From contig NZ_AYMP01000005.1 in assembly GCF_000633515.1 (NCBI RefSeq), positions 1 to 64,000 on the forward strand: a stretch of DNA of 64,000 nucleotides, given 5' to 3'. The position numbers and the translations under genes were made by a program. This DNA is from Morganella morganii H1r. GTDB taxonomy: Bacteria > Pseudomonadota > Gammaproteobacteria > Enterobacterales > Enterobacteriaceae. Positions 44,172 to 52,934 of this stretch are shown here, piece after piece. The notes under the pieces are model-generated. The model saw only the letters and a program-made list of their open reading frames with translations. It made no database searches and was not told where the DNA came from. The first letter of the stretch is position 1; each line of letters begins with the position of its first letter.

Positions 44172-44752
44172 ATGGGAAAACTTTTATTTATACTCGGTTT
44201 GCTCATTGGTGGGTGTGGTGTTTTTTTGTACCACTGGGTTAAACCCGAGACTTATGACCCCTACTTTTTTTATCCCCAAAGATAGCTGAAGGGCACCCTA
44301 TCAATGTGCCAATAAAACTGTATAAAAAAGGAGATACTGTTAATTTTACTTTCTGGAAAACACCCTTCCCTGAATTTAAATTACTTTATTTATTTCCTGT
44401 TAGCCCACCATCATCAAGTATAATTTTAAATATAAATGAAGATAGAAATAAGGATTTTGGTTTTTATTCATCTGAAATATTCAATGGTAAAGGACCAATA
44501 AAAGATCGTGGAAACTACCCGATATTTAAAGTGAAATTATATAAAATAAACAATGATATGACAGAACACCTGGTGTTAGATAAAATACATAAAAACAATA
44601 GCGTCCGTAGATCAGATGCATTTTCTATAGCATCCGTCCCGGAAGAATATGGGCAGTATAGATTAGAGGTCACGGTTTTAGGCGACTGGCCTGAACTGGA
44701 AATAGATGGGCTGGATTATTTCATCACAGTAAGAACTTATGTTGTTAAATAA
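44172..44752 (+). pseudogene. Lipoprotein-like candidate immunity protein, broken by a -1 frameshift
   Basis: A 37-codon frame at 44172-44285 encodes a hydrophobic leader with a possible lipobox (MGKLLFILGLLIGGCG) and then YDPYFFYPQR. The following sequence is open in the -1 frame, giving 148 aa from a GTG at 44306 (44306-44752). That part shows the start IAEGHPINVPIKLYKKGDTV in frame before the GTG and a beta-rich body. One missing base near the T7 tract at 44265-44271 would join them into about 190 aa. It may be a DUF5625-like periplasmic protein, a family I associate with type VI effector loci (from memory, uncertain). AT-rich, and 15 bp before the putative effector. Confidence 0.5.
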
Positions 44753-44767
44753 AAATGGATGTAATCA

Positions 44768-45634
44768 GTGAAGCCGGAAAATAAAACCGAAGAATTACTT
44801 GAATTCGCTGCAAATCAGCGTTATACAAAAGCAGAGAACAGAAAAAGACTGATTGAGCACTGTGCTTATCCAAGTAAAAGAAACCTCTCTACTGCGGGGC
44901 CTTGCCAAACCTGTCTGCCGCCAGATGCAAGACCGGAATTTGTTGAGCATATCCTGAGTTCTCTGGATGCCAGGTATACGGTAACCATTTACACTGCATA
45001 TCCGGGCACGCCATTGAATAATGATGATGGTTCACCCGGATTTGAAGGCGAACAAAGAAAAACATCTGCTGCGGGTCATATGTGGCTGCAAATAAAAAAA
45101 ATAAATGAAGATGGTATTGAAACGGGTAATATCTCTTATGGATTCGCACCTATCGAACATGGAATAGAAGGCCCCGGGGAAGTGATTGACAAAGACACCC
45201 TTCACTACGAAAATCCATATTACAACAGAACCATGGAAATAACCAAACGACAACATGACAACATCTATGAATTTGGTTTCGAAGCAGAAAGTAAAAAATC
45301 CGATAAATATTTCAATCTCAAGTATCATGGCTTAACAAACAGTTGTATCAACTTCACATGGAAAGCATTGGGTCATGCAGGAATAAAGCCGGCTCTGGCG
45401 TGGAATGATATGAGTATATACAATGTACAACGTAAATTAGCAGGTAAATTTGAAGGTGACATAAAAGTCATAAATAACATTCCGCATGTGAAGTCAATTC
45501 CGGCACCGTTTCCGGACAGCGAATTAAACACTGAAAAATACAATGAAATACCACCCAGAACCAATCTGGAATGGATTGTATCTCAAAATGAAAACACTCA
45601 ACATGACGACAATATCGAGTTAGCAAAAAGATAG
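44768..45634 (+). CDS. Permuted NlpC/P60-like putative cysteine hydrolase, candidate effector
   Basis: 288 aa from a GTG. No signal peptide. A His in SAAGHMWLQI (His104) precedes a Cys in TNSCINFTWKALGHAGI (Cys193); this His-then-Cys order is that of permuted papain-like NlpC/P60 (YiiX/YebB-type) hydrolases. A YGFAPIEHG stretch lies between. An N-terminal CxxC (CQTC, residues 46-49) may be structural. Such domains cut peptides or lipids and occur in type VI antibacterial effectors. No VgrG, PAAR or Hcp gene is in the window, so delivery is unknown. Low GC and flanking direct repeats suggest acquisition. Confidence 0.5.
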   Translation: MKPENKTEELLEFAANQRYTKAENRKRLIEHCAYPSKRNLSTAGPCQTCLPPDARPEFVEHILSSLDARYTVTIYTAYPGTPLNNDDGSPGFEGEQRKTSAAGHMWLQIKKINEDGIETGNISYGFAPIEHGIEGPGEVIDKDTLHYENPYYNRTMEITKRQHDNIYEFGFEAESKKSDKYFNLKYHGLTNSCINFTWKALGHAGIKPALAWNDMSIYNVQRKLAGKFEGDIKVINNIPHVKSIPAPFPDSELNTEKYNEIPPRTNLEWIVSQNENTQHDDNIELAKR

Positions 45635-45713
45635 TATTTTCGGGCTTGTCACAAAAATTGAGTTAATGATGACACAGGTAAAATGCAGCATCGCCTCGTC
45701 GTTTTCGGCCTTA

Positions 45714-45799
45714 TTCTGCCGCCGGTTAATACCGGCGGTTTTTTATGCGCGAAAACAACAATTATCACCAGAACAAAAAACCACCTCACTCTGTAAAAG
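45714..45799. repeat. 86-bp direct repeat, right copy (duplicate glpK terminator)
   Basis: Second copy of 43930-44015 (three mismatches, no gaps), including the terminator hairpin at 45719-45744. Start-to-start distance is 1784 bp. It lies 79 bp past the effector-like gene and so also ends its transcription. Confidence 0.9.
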
Positions 45800-45878
45800 T
45801 ACCTGCCTGCAGATTAAATTCCCGGGTATGCCACATTGATCACAAAAATTAACCAACTGTAATCAGTATGTAACACCT

Positions 45879-45894
45879 TGTGCTGAAATTCACA
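45879..45894 (+). promoter_or_regulatory. CRP-site-like sequence upstream of glpTQ
   Basis: TGTGCTGAAATTCACA matches TGTGA-N6-TCACA with one mismatch, 120 bp before glpT. The region 45895-45930 has repeated ACGAATAA elements that could be weak GlpR half-sites. Confidence 0.55.
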
Positions 45895-45941
45895 GTAATA
45901 ACGAATAAAAACGAATAATCTGTGAGCGCAAAGGAAAACAC

Positions 45942-45989
45942 ATGAAGAAAACCGCCGCTGTTCCGGTAAACTTCATCACCGCACACTGA
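45942..45989 (+). CDS. Possible 15-aa leader peptide before glpT
   Basis: ATG with an AAGGA motif 6 nt upstream, encoding [15 protein letters not shown] and a TGA, ending 25 bp before glpT. It could be a leader, or the translated remnant of a signal sequence. Support is limited to the ribosome binding site and the position. Confidence 0.3.
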   Translation: MKKTAAVPVNFITAH

Positions 45990-46014
45990 CAAATACTTAG
46001 CGAAGGAGATGTCT

Positions 46015-47367
46015 ATGCTAAGCCTGTTTAAACCCGCGCCTCATATTCAGCGGCTCAGTGCCGATCGCATTGATCCGGTATACCGCCGTCTGCGCTGGCA
46101 AATCTTTATGGGGATCTTTTTTGGCTATGCTGCCTATTACCTGGTCCGGAAAAATTTCGCCCTTGCTTTCCCCAGCCTGATGGAACAAGGGTTCTCCAGA
46201 GGTGAACTCGGTACGGCATTATCTGCGATCTCCATTGCTTACGGTCTTTCCAAATTTATCATGGGATCGTTTTCTGACCGGGCTAACCCACGCTATTTTC
46301 TCCCGACCGGACTTATTCTTGCCTCCGCTGTCATGTTAATCATGGGCTTTTGCGACTGGGCAACCTCTTCCGTCTGGATTATGGCTATCCTGCTGTTTCT
46401 CTGCGGGTGGTTCCAGGGGATGGGCTGGCCGCCGTGCGGACGCACCATGGTCCACTGGTGGTCACAAAAAGAGCGCGGCGGGATTGTGTCTGTCTGGAAC
46501 TGTGCCCATAACGTCGGCGGCGGCTTACCGCCGATGCTGATGCTGCTGGGAATGTACTGGTTCGGTGACTGGAAAGCTGCGTTTTATATGCCGGCATTTG
46601 CCGCCATTCTGGTGGCACTCATCGCATTTGCCCTGATGCGGGATACCCCGCAATCCTGCGGCCTGCCGCCAATCGAAGAGTACAAAAACGACTATCCTGA
46701 TGATTATACAGAGAACAGCGAAGTTGAACTGACGGCAAAACAGATCTTTATGCAATACATTCTGCCGAATAAGTTACTGTGGTATATCGCTTTTGCTAAT
46801 GTCTTTGTTTATCTGCTGCGTTACGGCGTGCTGGACTAGTCACCGACTTATCTCCGGGAAGTCAAACATTTCGATATAACGGGCTATTCTGTCGCCTATT
46901 TCCTGTATGAATGGGCGGGGATCCCCGGCACACTGCTGTGCGGCTGGATGTCAGATAAAGTCTTTAAAGGAAACCGCGGTGCAACCGGGGTGTTCTTTAT
47001 GGCACTGGTCACCATCGCCACCGTGGTCTTCTGGCTCAATCCGCCGGGAAACCCGGCAGTTGATATGGCGTGTATGATCACCATCGGCTTCCTGATTTAC
47101 GGCCCGGTCATGCTGATCGGCCTGCACGCCCTGGAGCTTGCACCGAAAAAAGCGGCCGGTACAGCTGCCGGATTTACCGGATTATTCGGCTATCTCGGCG
47201 GTTCTGTGGCAGCAAGTGCCATCGTCGGCTTTACCGTGGATTATTTCGGCTGGGACGGTGGTTTCGGCGTGATGATCGGCGGCAGCCTGCTTGCGGTTCT
47301 GCTGCTGTTAGTGGTAATGCGTGGTGAGAAAAAACACCACGATGACATCGCCCGCAATAAAGCATAA
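46015..47367 (+). pseudogene. glpT: Glycerol-3-phosphate transporter GlpT interrupted by an amber codon
   Basis: MFS antiporter that imports sn-glycerol-3-phosphate (and fosfomycin) in exchange for phosphate. The frame aligns with E. coli GlpT throughout ([33 protein letters not shown], then [11 protein letters not shown]... to the end), 450 sense codons. Codon 275 is TAG (46837-46839) where E. coli has Trp (ILDWSPTY). The same frame resumes directly after it, so this is a point nonsense mutation, not a frameshift. The truncated product would keep about seven helices. The ATG at 46015 has AAGGAG 5 nt upstream. Confidence 0.9.
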
Positions 47368-47381
47368 ACGGAGGAATACCG

Positions 47382-48464
47382 ATGACGTTATCCCGTCAGT
47401 ATTATCTTGTCAGTGCCCTGGCCGGTGCCATGCTCTGCGGCTCCGCCGCTTTTGCGGCAGACGATAAAATCGTGATTGCTCATCGCGGCGCCAGCGGGTA
47501 TCTCCCGGAACATACCCTGCCGGCCAAAGCGATGGCGTATGCGCAGGGCGCTGATTATCTGGAGCAGGATCTGGTGATGACCAAAGATGATGAACTCATC
47601 GTCCTGCATGATCATTATCTCGACCGTGTTACCGATGTGGCAACACGCTTTCCGGATCGCGCGCGTAAAGATGGCCGTTACTACGCTATCGACCTTACCC
47701 TCGCGGAAATTAAGTCCCTGAAATTTACTGAGGGATTTGAAATCGAAAACGGTAAACCGGTACAAAAATATCCGGGTCGTTTTCCGATGGGAAAATCAGA
47801 TTTCCGTATTCATACCTTTCAGGAAGAACTTGAGTTCATTCAGGGTCTGAATCATTCCACCGGAAAAAACACCGGGATTTACCCGGAAATCAAAGCGCCG
47901 TGGTTCCACCGTCAGGAAGGTAAAGATATCACCCGTAAAACCCTGGAAGTGCTGAAAGCCTACGGCTACCAGACTAAAGATTCCGGGGTATTTCTTCAGT
48001 GTTTCGATCCGAATGAATTAAAGCGCATCAAAAATGAACTGATGCCGGAAATGAAGATGGATCTGATGCTGATACAGCTGATCGCTTACACCGACTGGCA
48101 GGAAACATTTGAACAGAATGCGGAAGGCAAATGGGTCAACTATAACTATGACTGGATGATGTCGCCCGGTGCGATGAGTAAAATCGCAGCATATGCTGAT
48201 GGCATCGGGCCTGATTATCATATGCTTATCAGCAAAGAGTCCGGACCGGGCCACATCACTCTGACGCCGATGGCAAAAGAGGCACACGCTTCGCAACTGA
48301 TGATCCATCCGTTTACTGTCCGGACGGATGCCTTGCCGCCGTATGCGGAGAACACAGAACAGTTATTTGATGCTATTTATATTCAGGCCGGAGCAGAAGG
48401 GTTATTTACTGATTTTCCGGACAAAGGCGTACAGTTTCTGCAAAAACATAAACTGCATCAGTGA
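47382..48464 (+). CDS. glpQ: Periplasmic glycerophosphodiester phosphodiesterase GlpQ
   Basis: Hydrolyses glycerophosphodiesters to G3P in the periplasm. The signal peptide ends in SAAFA, followed by DDKIVIAHRGASGYLPEHT (GDPD catalytic His-Arg and Glu) and LEQDLVMTKDDELIVLHD (metal site). 360 aa (E. coli 358). An AGGAGG-like site precedes it; 14 bp after glpT, so it forms glpTQ as in E. coli. Confidence 0.97.
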   Translation: MTLSRQYYLVSALAGAMLCGSAAFAADDKIVIAHRGASGYLPEHTLPAKAMAYAQGADYLEQDLVMTKDDELIVLHDHYLDRVTDVATRFPDRARKDGRYYAIDLTLAEIKSLKFTEGFEIENGKPVQKYPGRFPMGKSDFRIHTFQEELEFIQGLNHSTGKNTGIYPEIKAPWFHRQEGKDITRKTLEVLKAYGYQTKDSGVFLQCFDPNELKRIKNELMPEMKMDLMLIQLIAYTDWQETFEQNAEGKWVNYNYDWMMSPGAMSKIAAYADGIGPDYHMLISKESGPGHITLTPMAKEAHASQLMIHPFTVRTDALPPYAENTEQLFDAIYIQAGAEGLFTDFPDKGVQFLQKHKLHQ

Positions 48465-48486
48465 TCACTCCGCTGCGGAACAGAAC

Positions 48487-48512
48487 AACGGGCACAACAG
48501 TGCCCGTTTTCT
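48487..48512. terminator. Terminator between glpQ and emrD
   Basis: AACGGGCAC pairs with GTGCCCGTT around a 4-nt loop, followed by TTCTTT, between convergent genes. Confidence 0.8.
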
Positions 48513-48530
48513 TTATATCAGAAGCCTGAC

Positions 48531-49718
48531 TCAGGATGCCATCGGCTGCTGATTCTGCAACCGGTGAGCCAGCGGCAGCCAGCACAGCACCATAATCACA
48601 GAGACCGCCAGCATCAGCAGGCCGACACTGCCCTGCCCGCCCTGCGGCATCAGCGCTGAAATCCAGGTGGCAACACCGGAACCCACATTCTGCAATCCGC
48701 CCACCAGCGCACCGGCAGCCCCCGCCAGATACGGGAAAGGCTCCATTGCCGCTGTGGTGGCCAGCGGGAACAGCATCCCGGCACCAAAAAAGAACAGCGC
48801 GGCAGGGATCAGTAAGGTCCAGATATTCATCACACCCAGCAGTCCCGGGATCCACATCAGCGCACCGGCCACCAGGCAGCAGATTACCGCACACCACACC
48901 AGAAAACTGAAGGATTTACTGTCCCGTCCGGCAAACCAGGCACCGAAAAATGCCGCCGGGATCGGCAGAATAAACAGAATACTCACCGCCATACTGCCCA
49001 GCCCCAGGCCGTCACGCATCAGCACGCCGCTGGATGCCTCAAATACCGCCACCCCGGCCAGGCCGCAAATCAGCATCGCCAGATACGGCACAAATGTCCG
49101 GTTGGTCAGCAGCAGGCGGAAAGAGGCCCACATTTTCGGTTTCTCTTTCATCGGCGGACGGGTTTCCGGCAGCTTGTGCCACATGTTGTAACCCACCGCC
49201 AGACCGAGCAGGAGCAGAAACGCATAACAGGCGCGCCAGCCGAAGAAAAACGCCAGCGCACCGCCGAGCATCGGGGCGATCAGCGGGCTGACCAGAATCC
49301 CCATATTCAGCAGGCTGTTGGCATAGCGCAGGGAAATCCCGGTATATAAATCACGCGGCATGGTCCGTGCCATCACCCCGGCCACCCCGGTCCCCAGCCC
49401 CTGTAACCCGCTGGCAATCACCAGCATGGTCAGGTTCGGCGAGAACAGCGCAGCAGTCGTGGATAACACATAAATAAATAACCCGGTGAGGATCACCGGA
49501 CGGCGGCCGATTTTATCTGAGATCGGCCCGTAAATAAGCTGGGATGCACCATAGGTAAATAAATACGCCGCCATCACGCTCTGCACGGCACCCGCCGGTT
49601 CGCCGAAATCCAGCGCAATATCCGTTATTACCGGTACATACACCGTCTGCGTCATTTGCCCGACAGCAATCAGCGCAATCAGCATTACCAGCAGATGAAA
49701 GTTTTCCAGTTTTTTCAT
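48531..49718 (-). CDS. emrD: Multidrug MFS efflux protein EmrD
   Basis: DHA1-type drug/H+ antiporter with 12 helices. Family signature YGPISDKIGRRPVIL in loop 2-3 and GVMARTMPRDLY, plus long identity with E. coli EmrD (SILFILPIPAAFFGAWFAGR; PAALFFFGAGMLFPLATT). 395 aa (E. coli 394). Divergent from fpr. The 325-bp gap (49719-50043) is AT-rich with both promoters and no other gene seen. Confidence 0.93.
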   Translation of the reverse strand: MKKLENFHLLVMLIALIAVGQMTQTVYVPVITDIALDFGEPAGAVQSVMAAYLFTYGASQLIYGPISDKIGRRPVILTGLFIYVLSTTAALFSPNLTMLVIASGLQGLGTGVAGVMARTMPRDLYTGISLRYANSLLNMGILVSPLIAPMLGGALAFFFGWRACYAFLLLLGLAVGYNMWHKLPETRPPMKEKPKMWASFRLLLTNRTFVPYLAMLICGLAGVAVFEASSGVLMRDGLGLGSMAVSILFILPIPAAFFGAWFAGRDSKSFSFLVWCAVICCLVAGALMWIPGLLGVMNIWTLLIPAALFFFGAGMLFPLATTAAMEPFPYLAGAAGALVGGLQNVGSGVATWISALMPQGGQGSVGLLMLAVSVIMVLCWLPLAHRLQNQQPMAS

Positions 49719-50043
49719 TTTTATTGTCAGTCTTTACATTGTTACCGGGAGGGCACAGCACAATTCCGGCAGTGATAATTACAGCCAGAATCAGTCATAC
49801 TTGCGATACCCTATAAAATAGCAAATTAAAAAAATTTTGGGAGATAGTTCACACATTTATTTTTGTTACCAAACGACCGTTTTTATGCTGTTTCCGGCAA
49901 CTAAACTGTACAGTTCATCCTGATTTATCGTATTCATGCGACAGGATCCTCTGACGCATTTAATCGATACATTTTTCCCCGTTGGCTTATTACACTGGTT
50001 TACATATTAATAACGACCATTCTGCGACTGACGGAGGTTATGC

Positions 50044-50793
50044 ATGTCAAACTGGATCACAGGACGTGTCACACGTATCACACACCATACTGATACCTTA
50101 TTCAGCCTGCATGTTCAGGCACCTGTCCGCCCGTTTACGGCGGGACAATTCGCCAAACTCGGCCTGGAAATTGACGGCGAACGCACACAGCGCGCTTATT
50201 CTTATGTTAATGCACCGGATGATGATGACCTCGAATTTTATCTGGTCACTGTCGGTGACGGTAAACTCAGTCCGCGGCTGGCAGCCCTGATCCCGGGAGA
50301 TGAACTGCTGATCACCGATGAAGCGGCCGGTTTTTTTGTGCTTGATGAAGTACCGGACTGTGACACACTCTGGATGCTCTCCACCGGCACCGCCATCGGC
50401 CCGTTTTTATCCATTCTGCAATATGGCAGAGATCTGGAGCGGTTCCGGCATATTGTGCTGGTGCATGCCGTGCGCTATGCCGCTGACCTGAGCTATCTGC
50501 CGCTGATGCAGGAACTGCAGAAAAAACTCGGGAGTGACAAACTGCGGATTGTGGCTGTCGTCAGCCGGGAACATGCGGAAGGCTCACTGCATGGCCGGGT
50601 ACCGGCGCTGATCAGTTCCGGTGAGCTGGAAGCCGCCGCCGGCTTGCAGCTGACCGCCGAAAGCAGCCATGTGATGCTGTGCGGTAACCCGGAGATGGTG
50701 AAAGATACCCAAAATCTGCTGAAAACGGAGCGGGAAATGCGCAAACACCTGCGCCGCAAACCCGGGCATATCACCAGCGAGCAATACTGGTGA
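50044..50793 (+). CDS. fpr: Ferredoxin/flavodoxin-NADP+ reductase Fpr
   Basis: FAD enzyme supplying electrons from NADPH to flavodoxin/ferredoxin, part of the superoxide response in E. coli. The FAD motif RAYSYVNAP, NADP-binding STGTAIGPFLSIL, and the C-terminal ending QYW match. 249 aa (E. coli 248). No clear soxbox was identified. Confidence 0.96.
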   Translation: MSNWITGRVTRITHHTDTLFSLHVQAPVRPFTAGQFAKLGLEIDGERTQRAYSYVNAPDDDDLEFYLVTVGDGKLSPRLAALIPGDELLITDEAAGFFVLDEVPDCDTLWMLSTGTAIGPFLSILQYGRDLERFRHIVLVHAVRYAADLSYLPLMQELQKKLGSDKLRIVAVVSREHAEGSLHGRVPALISSGELEAAAGLQLTAESSHVMLCGNPEMVKDTQNLLKTEREMRKHLRRKPGHITSEQYW

Positions 50794-50827
50794 TACCCTG
50801 ACAGCGGGTTCGCCCGCTGTCTCCGCC

Positions 50828-51256
50828 TCAGTGGCTGTCGATTTTATCCACCGGCTGCGTGCTCTCCCCGAAGCGGTTGCCCTCATCAAGACTTTTAAAC
50901 ACGCCGCAGTCGAGCACCATAATCATCACGATAAAAATCGGCAGAAAACGTCCCAGTCCCCACTGCCAGAAATCACCGGCAAGGCTCCAGTCCGGTGTGG
51001 TCAGCGCCCACGCCATCAACAGCATCAATGCCCAGCCGCCGCGTTTATTGCGATCATGCAGGCGTTTGGTAAAAATTGCGGCTGCCGGATACATCACCAT
51101 CAGTACCGCAATCATAATCACTTCAACAGGTAACTGAAACAGCCCCTGTAATGACATCAGGAGAAACAGCACTGCGCCGCACACGCCGATCCCCGCCCAG
51201 AATGCTTTGCGGCCGATCCGCCCGTGAAACGAAAACGCCCATTGTTGTAGTGTCAT
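50828..51256 (-). CDS. yiiR: DUF805 family inner membrane protein YiiR
   Basis: 142 aa, with the DUF805 hallmarks SFHGRIGRKAFWAG near the N-terminus and KRLHDRNKRGGWALML in the middle, and about four hydrophobic helices. E. coli YiiR sits in the same place next to fpr and yiiQ. Function unknown. Confidence 0.88.
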   Translation of the reverse strand: MTLQQWAFSFHGRIGRKAFWAGIGVCGAVLFLLMSLQGLFQLPVEVIMIAVLMVMYPAAAIFTKRLHDRNKRGGWALMLLMAWALTTPDWSLAGDFWQWGLGRFLPIFIVMIMVLDCGVFKSLDEGNRFGESTQPVDKIDSH

Positions 51257-51313
51257 TTCTCTTTCCTAATCGTGTACACTGGTTATGTTGCAGACAGATC
51301 ACAGGGAGCCGTT

Positions 51314-51934
51314 ATGAACGCAGTCAAAAAAACCGTACTGACCGCCCTGACAGCGGGATGCGCACTGCTGCCTGTCACATCCGCTGCGGCAGGTGATACG
51401 GTACTGATCCCAATCCCCTGCTCACCGGAAGCGCTCTGGCTTCAGGCGGATGCGCCCGCCTTCGGCATCACCATCCCCGTTATGCGCGAACAGTTTAACC
51501 GCAACAACCCGTTGCTGCCATTGCGGGAATACAAAGTCGTGGCCTCAAACGACATTACCGCCAGCTATCTGCGGGCGGCAACCCGCATCAGCCCTTATAT
51601 TTACTCCTCTGCCGTCCTTGAGCGCGACAGTGAAAAAATCAAAAGTCTCCAGCTGACACTGCTGCCCGGTGCGGACAGTACGGCGGAAAAAAACAACCGG
51701 GCCCTGATGCTGGCCTATATTAAAGCACTGATTATTCAGTTCGAGCCGACACTCAATGAAAACAATATCGATGCCGCCCTGAGCCGGGCACTGGCAACGG
51801 ATTTCAAAACCGGCACTTACGCCTCTCAATTCGGTGCATTACGTTATCTTCTGGTAGTTGATAGTAAAAATGGGGTAACTTTCGCTATTGAACCGATTAA
51901 GCTTTCGCTATCTAATAGTGATACGGCACAGTAA
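51314..51934 (+). CDS. yiiQ: Exported protein YiiQ (DUF1454)
   Basis: 206 aa from the ATG at 51314, which has GGGAG 5 nt upstream; a longer frame from 51272 is rejected because it blocks the signal peptide. The signal peptide ends in TSAAA, giving a periplasmic protein that matches the DUF1454 family of E. coli YiiQ (199 aa). It lies between yiiR and tpiA as in E. coli. Function unknown. Confidence 0.9.
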   Translation: MNAVKKTVLTALTAGCALLPVTSAAAGDTVLIPIPCSPEALWLQADAPAFGITIPVMREQFNRNNPLLPLREYKVVASNDITASYLRAATRISPYIYSSAVLERDSEKIKSLQLTLLPGADSTAEKNNRALMLAYIKALIIQFEPTLNENNIDAALSRALATDFKTGTYASQFGALRYLLVVDSKNGVTFAIEPIKLSLSNSDTAQ

Positions 51935-52067
51935 ACAGTGGCCGAAAAGCAAAGCTATTTCGCGCCGCTTTCACTATACTGTCACTCTGTTTGCCTGTTC
52001 GCCGTTCTGCGCGGACAATGGTAATAAAGCTGAAGTCATTTAACTCATTCCGGCAGGAGGAAATACA

Positions 52068-52838
52068 ATGCGACATCCCTTAGTCATGGGTAACTGGAAG
52101 CTGAACGGCAGCAGTAAAATGGTTCATGAGCTGATCACCGCTCTGCGTCATGAAATCGGTAATGTCACCGGATGTGATGTTGCGATCGCACCACCGGCAA
52201 TTTATCTCTCTCAGGCCAAACAGGTTCTGGCGGGCTCCTCCATTGTGCTGGGTGCCCAGGATACCGGTCTGAATCTCTCCGGTGCGTTCACCGGCGAAAC
52301 CTCCCCTGAAATGCTGAAAGATATCGGCGCGCAGTACATCATTATCGGTCACTCCGAGCGCCGTACTTACCACGGTGAAAGTGATGAATTAGTGGCAGAA
52401 AAATTTGCTGTCCTGAAAAAACTGGGTCTGACCCCGGTACTGTGCATCGGTGAATCCGAAGCAGAGAATGAAGCGGGTAAAACCGAAGAAGTCTGCGCAC
52501 GCCAGATTGATGCCGTTCTGAACACTCAGGGTGCAGATGCCTTCCTCGGCGCTGTCATTGCGTATGAGCCAATCTGGGCTATCGGTACCGGCAAATCCGC
52601 CACCCCGGCACAGGCACAGGCGGTGCACAAATTTATCCGCAGCCATATCGCGAAGAAAGATGCGAAAGTGGCAGAGCAGGTCATCATCCAGTACGGCGGT
52701 TCCGTGAACGATAAAAACGCCGCAGAGCTGTTCACTCAGCCGGATATCGACGGTGCATTAGTCGGCGGCGCATCACTGAAAGCCGATGCGTTCGGCGTGA
52801 TCGTCAAAGCTGCTGCCGCAGCCAAAGCGGCAAAATAA
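52068..52838 (+). CDS. tpiA: Triosephosphate isomerase TpiA
   Basis: Glycolytic interconversion of DHAP and GAP. N-terminal GNWKLNGS with the catalytic Lys, GHSERR with the catalytic His, and [16 protein letters not shown] with the catalytic Glu and flexible loop. 256 aa (E. coli 255). An AGGAGG site precedes the ATG. Single gene with its own terminator. Confidence 0.98.
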   Translation: MRHPLVMGNWKLNGSSKMVHELITALRHEIGNVTGCDVAIAPPAIYLSQAKQVLAGSSIVLGAQDTGLNLSGAFTGETSPEMLKDIGAQYIIIGHSERRTYHGESDELVAEKFAVLKKLGLTPVLCIGESEAENEAGKTEEVCARQIDAVLNTQGADAFLGAVIAYEPIWAIGTGKSATPAQAQAVHKFIRSHIAKKDAKVAEQVIIQYGGSVNDKNAAELFTQPDIDGALVGGASLKADAFGVIVKAAAAAKAAK

Positions 52839-52856
52839 TCCCGGATTCCGGACAGC

Positions 52857-52884
52857 AAAAAGCGGCGAAATCGCCGCTTTTTTT
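52857..52884 (+). terminator. Rho-independent terminator after tpiA
   Basis: AAAAAGCGGCGA pairs with TCGCCGCTTTTT, a short loop, and a T7 tail. Confidence 0.9.
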
Positions 52885-52934
52885 GTGTATTCCGTGAAAT
52901 CAGAACCGGTACTGTCGTTTTAAATAACAAAAAA

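Noticed and set aside
43930-45799. Insertion sequence or composite transposon around the putative effector cassette
   Set aside because: The flanking repeats are direct copies of the glpK terminator region with no terminal inverted repeats, and no transposase gene lies between them.
46837-46839. TAG in glpT read as recoding (pyrrolysine) or a true gene end
   Set aside because: Pyrrolysine is not known in enterobacteria, and homology to GlpT resumes in the same frame immediately after; a point nonsense mutation is simpler.
49982-50290. 102-codon frame overlapping the fpr start
   Set aside because: Overlaps conserved fpr in another frame; no homology recognised.
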